A stretch of DNA of 64,000 nucleotides from positions 39,711,787 through 39,775,786 of the forward strand of contig OY987298.1 in the NCBI GenBank assembly GCA_963920635.1, in the 5' to 3' direction. The notes beneath the pieces are model-generated. The model was not told where the DNA came from, did no database searches, and saw only the letters and a list, made by a program, of their open reading frames with translations. Made by a program: the position numbers and the translations under genes. This document shows positions 47,344 to 58,319 of this stretch, in pieces. How positions within the stretch are numbered: the stretch's first letter is position 1; the number at the start of each line of letters is the position of its first letter. This DNA is from Pseudeuparius sepicola (taxonomy: Eukaryota; Arthropoda; Insecta; Coleoptera; Anthribidae).

Positions 47344-49117
47344 GCTTCGCTAATCTATATAGTTCTGTGATAGCAAGGAGCAAGTACTAAGTCTTGCTTG
47401 CTCCTGGAGAACAGGAGTCAATCAGAATATAGCATAAGCACATAACACACGGAACACCCCATAAACTTTGTATTATCTAGTTTTTTTAACGATAGAGAAT
47501 CAAAAATTGTACCTACTTTAATGAAAACGGCACATTTTATTTTAAAAAACCAAGCCTAGTACGCTAAATGTTTCGGTCAAAATCAGACAAATCAAATTAG
47601 ACATTTTTTTTAAATTCTGAATACGCCACTGGATTGGGCATCTCTTAAAAAGGGTTTGTACCAAATTTTGTTAAAAATTAAAGAACACTAGAAATTCTAA
47701 GAACCAATGAAAATCGCGATTAACCTGCCTACTCGCTTAAATCAAATTGCATGTGGATAAAAAATAATTAAAACTGTAGCTTACTTTATTACAAAAAAAT
47801 AATATCAATGCTAATATCTATTTATACCTAAATACAAAAACCCTAATTTAAAAATTATGAGGTATGAAAAATTTATCAAAATAAGTGGTAGATTAGTAGA
47901 AAAAAATTGAAATTTCATTTTTACTTTAGATTTTTTGTATATATGCTACAGTTTCAATTGTTTCAATTTATATCTTGATTTGAGCTGTAAAATTTCAAGC
48001 TTTAATTAAAATCTAATCGTCAAAATAAAAAAGTTTGGAATAAATTTAATAAAATTTGTAGATATAGTGTGAATATACACACAAACATCGCACGATCCAT
48101 GTCATTTTTTAAAAATTGATTACCTAATACAAATCCAAAATTTAAAAAAATCTTAAATCAACAAAAAACATATTTTCAGAATTCCTGTGTTCGAAAGAGC
48201 TATATAATAGCAGCACATTAGTTGATGAAAGGACCTTCTCGATATTAGGAGTATTGGAAACAACTTAAAATTAATAGTTTTCGAGATATTTGCCCCAGCT
48301 TGTCACATTTTATAAGCAACAAAAAAAGGATCTAATTTTATTTAAATAAATTTTAATTGTTACAATAATTATTATTAAAAGCGTTATCTTAGTTAGCTGG
48401 AAGAATAAAAACAGCTATAAAAATATATATTTCGCTTCCAGTTTTGCATTACCTATACCTCAGCGTATTCTATCGAGCCCCAAAAATTATAGAACATTAC
48501 AATTTTTCTATTTTAATTTGTATTCGTTCCAATAATTATTCAAGTTCGAAAGTTGGTGTGCAGTTCAGACAATTTTAACAATGCTTCCAAACTTCCGATT
48601 ATCTATAATACTAGACAAATATAGCACTATTTTTTATGTGCAAGTATAATATACGAGTATGTACATGTAATTAAACATAAATATTCTTTTAAATAAAGAA
48701 AACTTCTATAGATTTAACTTCACCCATGATGGTTAGAATCAATGATCTGTAAAAGGAAGATAAGAGGAAGGAAGATAGACAATCGCAATTGCGAAACAGG
48801 TAACAGGGAATGGGAAGTTTTGAGGAAAGTGTCCACCAAAACAATCTTAAAATTATAAAACTGTAAGTAGAATACTGTTTGTTACAAAGCTAATAAAACA
48901 ACTTAACAGTACCAACCAAGGACAAAACGACTAAGGTCCCGCTGAGAAAAATATTTTCGAAGGCTCGATTCATGTTGCCGTTTTCACGTGGAATTACACA
49001 ATTTGCTTCTTGACAACTGTTCATTAATATCCCCTAATTTTTTGACAACACTGCGTTGCCTTAAATTGAAGTAGGAAAACCTGTAACCAGTGTAACCTGT
49101 ATTCATACTTGACGGTA
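47344..49117. other. Unassigned AT-rich DNA
   Basis: No exons, RNA genes or long repeats are recognised. The composition is strongly AT-rich with many A-runs, similar to degenerate fold-back arms. Confidence 0.3.
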
Positions 49118-49906
49118 TGGTTTAAATGAAGTCATTTGGAACAGCATAAAAACTTTGAATTTTATACGGGTGTTTTCTGCTGATAAGTCTGGTATTTTTA
49201 CCAGTAGCAGAGCGTGGTAAATGCTATGAAATTAGATCGCGCATCTTATAGGTATCACTGTGTTCCAAGTGAGTTCATTTATATTTTACCATAGGGTGGC
49301 TCGAGAACAGGCGCTTCTGGCAATAAAATACAAGACAAAACACTTTTTTAATAATATTAAACCGCACCTGGTATATCAGAATTAAAAGGAGATGAAGGAG
49401 ACAGTAGAGAAGAGAAGTAAAAACAAATGACTGTATGCTCGCCGAATATAATAATATCACCAATACTTGCACAGTAAAAAAAAATCGGTGTAAATCCTCT
49501 TCGTGTAAGTGGTGAAAGAAATTTGGTGAAAAATTTACACGAAAATTGGTGGATTCCAAATATCTTAACAAAACCTCATTTGGTGAAATTCACACTACAA
49601 CAAATTCGTTAATTGTAACACTTAGGAGTGTAATTTTTTATATTTTTAACACGGCTTCGTGTTTGCTCACACCACTCGGTGTTCTTTAACACCATTCGGT
49701 GTTCCTTAACACTAACCGGTGTTAAATTGAACGTATTAACACAAGTTGGTGTTAAATAGAGGAGAGGGGGAAGTCGCTTCACCAGTTATGGGTGTAAAAT
49801 TTTAGCCAATCGAAGCCATCGCATCAGGTGTTTGTCGAACGTGTTGCGCCACGGAGCTTCTCAGTTTGTGTGACGTGTGACCCGACCGCGTGGCTCGTAT
49901 AATAGG

Positions 49907-50036
49907 TATAAAAGTGATTCTACAAGCCGATAGTGCAAAAATGGGGTTGTTATGTGAAGTGAAATTTCAAAGTGAAGTCAGATGGATTAAAACGACAGGT
50001 GAATATGCAGATACGACGAAGAAAGGTACTGTGTGA
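49907..50036 (+). other. TATA box and 31-codon ORF, possible transposase first exon
   Basis: TATAAAA at 49907-49913 is followed by an ATG at 49941. The frame reads MGLLCEVKFQSEVRWIKTTG, then EYADTTKK, before a donor-like GGTACTG at about 50025 and a stop at 50034-50036. An AATAAA with T-rich downstream sequence is at about 50556. I do not recognise the peptide. One reading is that an internal deletion left the promoter, first exon and 3' end of the autonomous element's gene. The ATG lies very close to the expected start site (about 30 bp after TATA), which weakens this. Confidence 0.3.
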
Positions 50037-50769
50037 TAGCCGAGGTGATAGCCCCTATAACCTATACTCATCGACTGTGTTAATATGAGTTTGTTCTCAC
50101 CGGAATAAGGAACCAGTCGTGAATATAATTGAAGGATTTTAAGTTATCTGACTGTTCTGATTGTTTTGATGCCTGCTGATTGGCTCCGACTTAGTTGGGA
50201 TCTGGTTGTGCTTGTGAGAACAGGTCTATCTAACTAAATCACTGTGTCGCAACGTTTGAAGTTTCTTTTTGTCTCACACAGACAATTCTGTAAGACGACA
50301 GTTACTTAAGTACATTGTATGAGAATTTGTACGAAATATAGTTTGGTCGCATCCTATAACATAAAGCATTTCTTGTGTTTGTGGTTAGGTATACACTTTT
50401 CTTACGAATATTATAATATATATATATAACTTTTTTATATTAACCAAATATTTTTGGCTGTGAGAATGAATACTTATTTAAAACTTTAAGAAAGAAAATG
50501 TTGATATTTTTATATACCTATTTGTAAGGCATCGTTCATATATTTTGGAACTGAAATAAAGTCTTTCCTTTACTTATTGCTGATTATTATTTCCCACAAA
50601 TATAATTTAAATTGAAGACCAAGCACATAGTATATGCCTGGTTCATATACAGCTTCTTTATCTTTTAGTTTTATTTTATTTTTACAAATAAAACATTTCC
50701 TTAATTTGAACTTATCAATGACATTTGAAATTTCTTTAAAATAAAGTATTATCTATAGTCACTGGTATT

Positions 50770-51018
50770 ATGTAAAATTGGGGCGGCGGCGTCCGAGTGG
50801 GTCTTTCGATTGGACCCACGCTTTGGCACCGTACGTCGTGGGTTCGAGTCCCACCACGGTATGTGCCATGGGTGAGGTTAAGCAGATACAAAAATTATAG
50901 GCTGGTATGGGATGGCTACGAGCCAGATTAACCCTGCCAGCCGATCGAAGGAGGGATAAATAGGCCCTCGGACCTGGGGAATGGCCAAGCAGCCCAACCC
51001 AAAAAAAAATGTAAAATT
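50770..51018 (+). mobile_element. tRNA-derived SINE with 10-bp target duplications
   Basis: The SINE (50780-51008, 229 bp) starts with a tRNA-like head. A box A-like GTCCGAGTGG is at 50791-50800 and a perfect box B, GGTTCGAGTCC, at 50841-50851, followed by CCACCACGG. The body follows (AGGTTAAGCAGATAC, CCTGCCAGCCGATCGAAGG), then a tail AACCCAAAAAAAAA. It is flanked by a perfect direct repeat, ATGTAAAATT, at 50770-50779 and 51009-51018. The head resembles a tRNA with a long variable arm (Ser/Leu type), but this is not certain. Internal RNA polymerase III promoter boxes would drive transcription; mobility depends on a LINE partner. Confidence 0.9.
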
Positions 51019-51622
51019 ATAATTTTGACCAAATTGCGTGTTAAATTTACACAACACGGTGTTAATTTTAAATACCAAATAAATTAAATTACACCGTTTT
51101 GACCAAATTGCGTGTTAAATTTACACAACACGGTGTTAATCTTACACAACGCCGTGTTAAATATTCACACCAGCATAGTTCTTATTTTCACCAGAACATT
51201 TGGAGAAATTTACCAAAAAAGGTGTAAAATTAACCAGATATGGTGTGGACTTATATAGACCACTTTTCGTGTCAAATTTAACACCGGATTTTTTACTGTG
51301 TGCATGGACTACACTGTTCGACGGCTGTCCACTTATGCAGCAAAATGCGGTGGATAGGCGTGCGATAATTTCACAGATTTTAGGATATACTTGCGTAAAT
51401 AGTTATAATTAATATGGCTTTTTAGATACCTTTTGACAATATTATATGCTGCATTAACCTTTACGTTGTGTTTGACGACAACCTTAAAAAAAACTAAAAA
51501 GTAAAATATTATGTAGCTTGTAGAATATGTATATTTTTGAAAATTGCGTGACGCTTATGTCCTATATTCTTTTTGTGAATTAGAGTTTTTTTTATGCTGT
51601 TTCAAGTGACTTTAGAAATACT

Positions 51623-52000
51623 TTACTCACTTTCTGAGATCACTTGACCAATCAGTGAGTAAGAGGTGGTTCCTGCCCAATGATATTCGCGCCAATCAAA
51701 GCAATCCGTTCGGAGCGCCGTGCCGGAACGGCCGTCGATAAAACGGCGGACCCGCATATAAAACGCGGAGCCGCGCCGTATCTCGGGGACAGGCCCGAGA
51801 GCTACAAAATATTCTTGCCGAATATATGCTTGCATATAAATTGCCCGTATTAGTTCGTTATGTAGGTGACTTCATATTTTATGCATGCGCCCTTGCAGTT
51901 TTATGCGCGGAACCTCGGATCCGGATAGCCCGGAAGACGCGTCCCAATCGTAAACCGAGCGCGTTGTAAATTTGGCCCTACGTATTTATTAAATTGCGAA
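51623..52000 (+). repeat. Repeat D, copy 4 (most complete)
   Basis: Conserved from about 51698 (AAAGCAATCC) to 52000. It contains GCATATAAAACGCGGAGCCG, GGGACAGGCCCGAGAGCTAC, AAAATATTCTTGCCGAATAT, GTAGGTGACTTCATATTTTA, GCGCCCTTGCAGTTTTATGC and AATCGTAAACCGAGCGCG. GC-rich inverted blocks surround the TATAAAA box. No coding capacity; it directly follows repeat X copy C. Confidence 0.8.
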
Positions 52001-53096
52001 ACGAGGTTTAAGTTAAATACGCCAGGTGGGAAAGTGGGAATGTTACTTTAAACCGTAATATATAACTAGCGTTCATTTAAATTTGACCTCACAGTAGGCT
52101 GTGATAGTAAAAACGTATATGTCTTTGCTTATTTTTTTTTTCATTACAGCGGGCAAATTTTCAACCCATGTGGTGTATGGGGAAACTCCTTTGCTTCTCA
52201 GTCTGGTAGCACGGGTTCAAAATTGTTGGAAATTACCCCCATCTCGTTCCAAACATTTCTGGCATCTTCACACAGAAAAATCTATTTTCAAAATAAAAAT
52301 TTTAATTTTCTTAAAAATATTTATTCAATTCAAAATTAATAATATCAACCTAAAGCAAAACGACATCTCATTGAAAAATTATAAAATTTTCACGGAATGT
52401 TCTCAATTCAAAAATCAGTTTGATTGACTCGAAACTACATAACATCCAACATCTAAATTTGAGAATAGCGTTATATTCATTTATCCATATTCTAAATTTG
52501 AGAATAACATTATATTCAAATAGATCAGACGCAGTTTCAATAATTGAAATAATAAGGGCATTGTCTTAAAAGAAACTGTTATTGTTAGTTTTTACTATAT
52601 CCAAGTATGTACATCATTCATATCAAGGAAATGAAATTATGGAAATATTCAACCAATAATTTTAGTTAGAGCGCGCGACTACACCCCACACCTCTCATTG
52701 AAGTTCACATTTGGGCAAGCGATGCCGTTCGGTATCCAGTAGTTTTTATTTTACGGTCCTGCAGCAGACACTATAGTTTAGTGGCGGCCATCGTGATCAG
52801 ACAAAAACAGACAGTTCGAAAGGTCGACTAGTTCACGATGTATAGTGCGTTGGTTATGTTATGTGACATGTGACACTAATACACATATTTTCATTAGGTA
52901 TTTTGTGACATAGTAAGTTCTCTGTTGGATTATATATTTGTTCTTAAGGTAATAATAATTATTTATTTATTTATTGCCTTATAATTTTTAAAGTAAAATT
53001 TTATGTATGTAAAAGCTCTTTATTTCCTTTAGATATTGTCTTCTATTATATACCTACCTGTTAAAATATTTTTAAGGAGTGTCTATAAGTCTCCGT
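52001..53096. other. Unassigned DNA
   Basis: ORF 52101-52427 has no recognised domain and becomes Lys/Asn/Phe-rich. 52680-52920 is GC-richer with a GGCGGCCATCGTG stretch and could be an untranslated exon or promoter, but nothing confirms it. Confidence 0.3.
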
Positions 53097-53445
53097 AAAA
53101 TCCTCGCAGTTGGGGCCAATAGTATAGGCTACCAGCAAAATTTGCAAATTTCGGCTGCTGCATTAAAACCTATGAGAATATTAAAATGTTCGTTTTAATT
53201 TTGTTTAATAATTAATTATTACCTATACATTTTAGGACCCGATGAAAAAACTTTCTGTTATCTATCATATTGATATATTTTTTAATATTGATTTCAAAAA
53301 TGTATAGGCAATAATTAATTAATTATCAAACAAAATTACAAATATTTTAATATTTTCGTAGCTTTTAATGCAGCAGCCGAAATTTGTAAATTTTGCGGAT
53401 AGCCTAGACATTGGCCTCAACTGGGGGGATTCTACCTAGGCCTCA
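53097..53445. repeat. 349-bp palindrome
   Basis: TTTCGGCTGCTGCATTAAAA at about 53149 pairs with TTTTAATGCAGCAGCCGAAA at about 53365, and TTGGGGCCAATAGTATAGGC pairs with GCCTAGACATTGGCCTCAA outside it. Inner arms TTAATAATTAATTATTACC and AATAATTAATTAATTATCAA continue the pairing around a loop of about 100 bp. The ends are not of the TACAGGG type. Confidence 0.8.
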
Positions 53446-54010
53446 ACTTGAAAGTACAATATTCTCAAAGTGAAGCTATATAGGCTACTTGAAACAAAAT
53501 GCCTTATATTTAATAGAACTCTAAAAATCACTTATATCAAATATTTTTAAATATTGGAGTGATTCTTGTATATCTTCATTATGAATATAAAATAGTTTGA
53601 GGTGAAACTATACATATTATTAAATAGAAAATTACATAAAATCCAATTAAAATTTGATATTATTTTTATTTGAAGCAATACTTTTATCGAAGGAAATATA
53701 CTATTTTCTTGGAAGCTACAAATATTCTTTTTTCATTGTGAAATTAGGATATTTTTGCTCATATGGGAAATTAAGTTACATTCATGTTGAAATGTGTATA
53801 TTCATTTCGAATATACTTTTCTTTGTGTGTTTTTCGAATAGAATGAAATCAGGCGTCAGCGGAGAAGAAAATCACGAAGCTCTCGTGAAACTCTGCTCTG
53901 CGCGGATAATTGACTTGATAATTATTTCTTGATAACAAGCAGTAGGGTCGCTGCTGGTTTAAACTTTTTTTCAAGCCTTTTTACAAGCTTTTATTTAACT
54001 TGCAATGTAT
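53446..54010. other. Unassigned DNA
   Basis: A 92-codon Phe/Ile/Ser-rich ORF at 53654-53932 shows no recognised domain; its C-terminal part (SGVSGEENHEALVKLC) is less biased but too short to identify. Confidence 0.3.
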
Positions 54011-54808
54011 GTACAGGGTGGTTCATTATAAATTGACACCCCCTTAACTTGTTAGTTTTTGAGGGTATAAAAAAGTTTTTAACAAAAGTTTTAGATACTA
54101 ATACAAAGTTTTTTGTGATGCTATTGAACAGCGTACAGTGTGTTTTTTAAATGGAACAAACTATATATTTTTCATTTTTGAAATCTGCTCATCAAGGCAA
54201 TTAAAATGATATCAAACTTTGTGGCATTATCTTTTTCCGTTTTTGAAAAATTCCGTACTAAAATTTTATACTATATTTATTTAACTCGAATTTGTGGATC
54301 TCGTGATAAAGATAGACGATCAATGTAATAACGAAAAATATTTGTTTTACACAAGAGAGTAACATAGTGAAACTCCAAAATGTTTAGGAGCTTTTACGAT
54401 TTTCCTGAAATTCTTTATTTCGAGAATACATAATAATCAGTAAAATTTGAAAAGGCTCCTAAACATTTTGGAGTTTCACTATATTACTCTTTTGTTTAAA
54501 ACAAATATTTTTTGTTATTACATCGATCGTCTATCTTTATCACGAGAACCACAAATTCAAGTTAAATAAATTTAGTATCTTAACTGCCTTGGTGAGCAGA
54601 TTTCAAAAATGCAAAAATATATAGGGTGTTCCATTTAAAAAAATATAAGTTGTGTCTGCCACGGCTTTCCAGAACACACTGTACACGGTCCAATAGCGTC
54701 ACAAAAAACTTTGTATTAGTATTTAAACCTTTTGTAAAAAACTTTTTTCTAACCTCAAAAACTAGCAAGTTAAGGGGGGGTGTCAATTTATAATGAATCA
54801 CCCTGTAC
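54011..54808. mobile_element. 0.8-kb palindrome, GTACAGGGTGGTTCAT ends, shared core
   Basis: Outer ends read GTACAGGGTGGTTCATTATA with a CCCCCTTAACTTG block, unlike the 43-kb element. From about 54150 inward the core (CATCAAGGCAATTAAAATGA, CTTTGTGGCATTATCTTTTT, CCAAAATGTTTAGGAGC) is nearly the same as at 43300-43850. Between outer arm and core lies a second terminus-like block (GTACAGTGTGTTTTTTAAAT; mirror CCAGAACACACTGTAC near 54671). Part of the right core arm is deleted near 54575. Confidence 0.9.
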
Positions 54809-54819
54809 ATAATGTATGT

Positions 54820-55330
54820 TTAGGTCAAATCTTGCAAGCTGAATTAGAACCACTTCCTGACATCCGATTGAGCTAAAATTTTGCATACACCTTGAGTTCC
54901 GGTGACAATACAACATACTATACTCAATATTGTAATACTTTCAAAATGGCCGTCGCCACAAGATGGCGGATGATGTATTTTTTGTCAAACCCCTTAATAT
55001 GGGCATCAAATAAAAGGGCTTGAAGAATAGAAAACGATACAGTTAGTCACATCACACTAAATTCAATATGGCCGCCGCTCCAAGATGGCGGAGAATGTAT
55101 TTTTGTCAACCCCCTTAGTATGGGTATCAAATGAAAGGGTTTGAAGAGTAGAAAACGATAAAGTTAGTGACATCACACTAAATTCAATATGGCCGCCGCT
55201 CCAAAACGGCGGATTGCATTTTCTTTTCCCTTAATATGGGCATTAAAATGAAAGCTTGAAGAGTAGAACTAAAAAGTTGAAAATAAAATTAATAGCAAAA
55301 AAATATTTTTAAAAACAAGCTTTTATTTAA
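54820..55330 (+). repeat. Repeat W, copy 2, with 121-bp tandem units
   Basis: Three tandem units are visible, with GGG(T/C)AT(C/T)AAA at 55001, 55122 and 55238 (spacings 121 and 116). Each has AAAGGG-TTGAAGA, TAGAAAACGATA-AGTTAGT, and CAATATGGCCGCCGCTCCAA. The leading part (TCTTGCAAGCTGAATTAGAA) and trailing part (AACTAAAAAGTTGAAAATAA) match copy 1 at 23747-24300. The trailing part grades into the outer palindrome layer starting at about 55275. Confidence 0.85.
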
Positions 55331-56830
55331 ATGCTCTGAAAAGAAGAAAATAAACTTTATAATAAATCAAACCAAGGCAAACCCATACTTTTGTTACATT
55401 ATACAAATGTATATGATAATATAAAAGCTTGTCGCGAGGATATACAGGGTGTTCCTTAATAACATGCTAATACTTAAGGGGGTTATTCTTGGGCCCATTT
55501 TAAGAAAAAAACTTCATATGAACGTAAGTCGTAAACGTCCTAACTTTTGAGATACAGGGCGTTAAAGTTAATTTTTTTAAATTGAATTTTGGCTACATCT
55601 CCCGAAATAATCAAGTTGCTGAAATGAAATTTGGCACTGCTATGTTTTTGGGGATGGAGAATAAGCTGAAAATGTCAATTTCACCGTATCTCACAGAGGG
55701 CGCCACTTGCGCTGGTTTTGGATCACGCTTTTACGCGTAACTTTTTTGAGGTTGTCTTTTTGGTCCTGCAGGTCCATCATTTTAGTGCCTCTTTTCATTC
55801 TGCAAGAAAAAGGTACTCTTGTTTCATAACGATTAAATCAACCGTTTGCGTTGAAATTACCAAAACGTGCCCCAAAACACCTGTTGATTCCAATATTCGA
55901 AACATAAAATTATCACCTACTGCTTTCAAATGTTACAGATCAACTGTACATTCAAAATGATGAAAAAAATGCCAAATGGGCATTGGTCAAAACATCATTG
56001 ATTTTCTTGAAATAGAGTGTCCAAATTTTGTCAAATTCAATCCTTTCCATTTTGAAAGTGAATAATTTTTGGTACGTTGTTCATAGGGATTTTTTTCTCA
56101 GTTTAAATGGTACAGTTGATCTGTAACACTTGAAGGTGGTAGGTAAAAATTTTATGTTTCGTATATTGAAGTCAACAGGTGTTTTGGAGAACGTTTTGGC
56201 AATTTCAAAGCAAACGGTTGATTTAATCGTTATGAAACAAGAGTACCTTTTTATTGCAGAATGAAAAGATGCACTAAAATGATGGACCTGCAGGACCAAA
56301 AAGATAACCTCAAAAAAGTTACGCGTAAAAGCGTGATCAAAAAACAGCGCAAGTGGCGCCCTCAGTGAGATACGGTGAAATTTCACATTTTCAGCTTATT
56401 CTCCATCCCCAAAAACGTAGCAGTGCCAAATTTCAGTTCAGCAGCTTGATTATTTCGGGAGATGTAGCCAAAATTCAATTAAAAAAAAATGCACTTTAAC
56501 GCCCTGTATCTCAAAAGTTAGGACGTTTACGACATACGTTCATATGAAGTTTTTTTCTTAAAATGGGCCCAAGAATAACCCCCTTAAGTATTAGCATGTT
56601 ATTAAGGAACACCCTGTATATATCTTGAAAGTAATTTTAATTAGAAAATGTATTTTTCTATAAAAGAAATGTACACACGAAAATCTCGCGACAAGCTTTT
56701 ATATCATATACAGTTGTATAATGTAATAAACTTATGGGTTTGCCTTGATTTGATTTATTATAAAGTTTATTTTCTTCTTTTTAGAGCATTTAAATAAAAG
56801 GTTGCTTTTAAAAATATTTTTTACTATTTT
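55275..56830. mobile_element. Palindrome within a palindrome, TATACAGGGTGTTCC ends
   Basis: The inner element at 55441-56620 folds back from TATACAGGGTGTTCCTTAAT to its complement (arms about 560 bp) around a centre near 56030. Outside it, about 165 bp on each side are also reverse complements: CTTTATAATAAATCAA-CCAAGGCAAACCC on the left pairs with GGGTTTGCCTTG-TTGATTTATTATAAAG on the right, up to 55275 and 56830. The right side has about 60 extra bases (about 56621-56685). The inner core also appears at 29475-30010. Mirrored ORFs 55718-55960 (+) and 56081-56386 (-) are artefacts. Confidence 0.9.
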
Positions 56831-57020
56831 TTTTTAAACTATGACAGATACCAACAGGTACTCTAGTAATCTGCAACAAAACTCGCATAGACGTGTTAGG
56901 GGCATCTTCCATAACTTGTTCGACATTTTCCTTGAGTCCGTGGGTTCGCACTGCCGGTCGGCCGCACTTTCCTCTTTTCGTTCCACCGTGGCTCCACACT
57001 CCCAGTTTTCTGTCGTCCAT
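56808..57020 (-). pseudogene. Fragment of a transposase helix-turn-helix domain
   Basis: The minus frame reads GKCGRPAVRTHGLKENVEQV, then MEDAPNTSMRVLLQITRVPV. The GRP hook followed by a PNTSMRxL helix resembles the second helix-turn-helix of Tc1/mariner and DUF4817-type transposases. The frame stops before a catalytic domain, and its 3' end overlaps the outer arm of the preceding palindrome. Only a remnant; the family is not certain. Confidence 0.5.
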
Positions 57021-58319
57021 TGTCCGTCAACTTTCTGACCTTTTTTAAAATGCGACCATAAATGTTTTTTGTTGTTGAGTCTGGATCTGGACCTTAGATA
57101 ATCTATACCCTGCCGTGTATAGATTTTGTTACGTCGTTTTGACCGGCGGCCATTTTATATGTGGCAGACAAAGCACGTATATACGTTGTGAGATAATTTC
57201 GTGAATTTGTGAATTAAAAGTATCATTGATTAAGGGGAAAATATACTCTTCTGCAAAAGCAGAATTGAAAAGCAAGAGTCCTAAAACTTTATTTCTTCTC
57301 AATATAACTTCTTCAAATTACTTCTACCTTTTAATATGATAAAGTGCATTGTTTTGTTTGTAAATAGGACCAATATAATTATTTTTTACATCGTCATAAT
57401 TGATTATGATAATTTCATAAAATATGGACTGGTTTCCATGGGCGTGCATTATATATTATTTTATTTTGATTGATCCGAAATCGCCACCAATAAATATATT
57501 TCAGCATTTGACACTAGCTTTCGATTTGGGAAATTATCTGGAAATAAATACCAATATTCCAAATTAGGTATATGTAAGTCAAAATTAACTACCTTTTCAT
57601 TTTTAACATTTTTGTGATATTGGCTAAGAACGGATTTCATGCTACACCACTGCGGCCAGTCGTGCGATGTGGCAGTCGGTAACACGACCGCGTGCGCTGT
57701 TAGGCGTCCTCTCTTTCCTTTTCTAAGGTCTGGACCGACACTATATTATATTAAAGACCCGAGTATGACGTCATATTTCATTTTCGTTTGCGAACTGAAG
57801 TGCGGCGCTACTCGACGAAAAAATGACGACTTTAGGTCATAGGAGGGGCATTCTGTGCTTATAGGTATATCAGTTCCGGACGTATAGAATGTCCCATATT
57901 TTAAATGTCCAGATTTATTACCATTTACGTTCTTTTTACGCTAACCAATTACCTTTGCAGTAAATATTTTGCAGTTTTGTTATATTACCAAAGTCTTTAT
58001 AGGTAGATTTGTCTTTGATGACATTAAATTTCCAAGCACATGAACAAAATCGTATGCACAGATCTTAAGCTGAATTGCAGAAGAATAAATACTATTTTGA
58101 AATTACGGGATGATCTGTTCAACCAGTTGAAGAAGCGAGAATTGTAGGTATTACATGTATTATTTTGGAAGAGTATTTTGTAACGTAGCAGGAATGAAAG
58201 TATCTAGAAACAAAAACGTTTAAAGCCCTAAAGCAAACCATACATATAAAGAGGAAACTGAAAAATCCAAGCGCTAGATATGCACAGGTCTTTAATATAG
58301 AGTTATAGTATAGGTTGAG
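57021..58319. other. Unassigned DNA
   Basis: A GC-richer patch at 57640-57850 contains a 67-codon ORF without known domain. The remainder is AT-rich without repeat partners. No exon is recognised. Confidence 0.3.

Larger units (their letters stand above)
49468..51302. mobile_element. CACTA-like non-autonomous element with iterons
   Basis: The element (49470-51300, about 1.83 kb) has inverted ends CACAGTAAAAAA followed by TCGGTGTAAAT or CCGGTGTTAAAT, and a 2-bp TG duplication confirmed by the empty sites in other X copies. About 15 GGTGTTAA/TTAACACC-type motifs fill both subterminal zones (49490-49770 and 51030-51295). CAC-starting ends, subterminal iterons and a short duplication suggest the CACTA/EnSpm superfamily, but without transposase this is an inference. 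It contains a promoter-like TATA, a short ORF, an AATAAA signal and a SINE. Confidence 0.7.
49118..51622 (+). repeat. Repeat X, copy C, split by a transposon
   Basis: Left half 49118-49467 and right half 51303-51622 together give about 670 bp, collinear with copies A and B. The interruption is exact: copies A and B read CAATACTTTCATGG across the site, while here ATACTTG and TGCATGG border the inserted element, revealing its 2-bp TG duplication. Confidence 0.9.

Noticed and set aside
55718..56386. Mirrored ORFs with VFLVLQVHHFSAS and similar at 29623-29865
   Set aside because: Repeat-arm sequence of one fold-back family; the open frames are not kept in step between copies.
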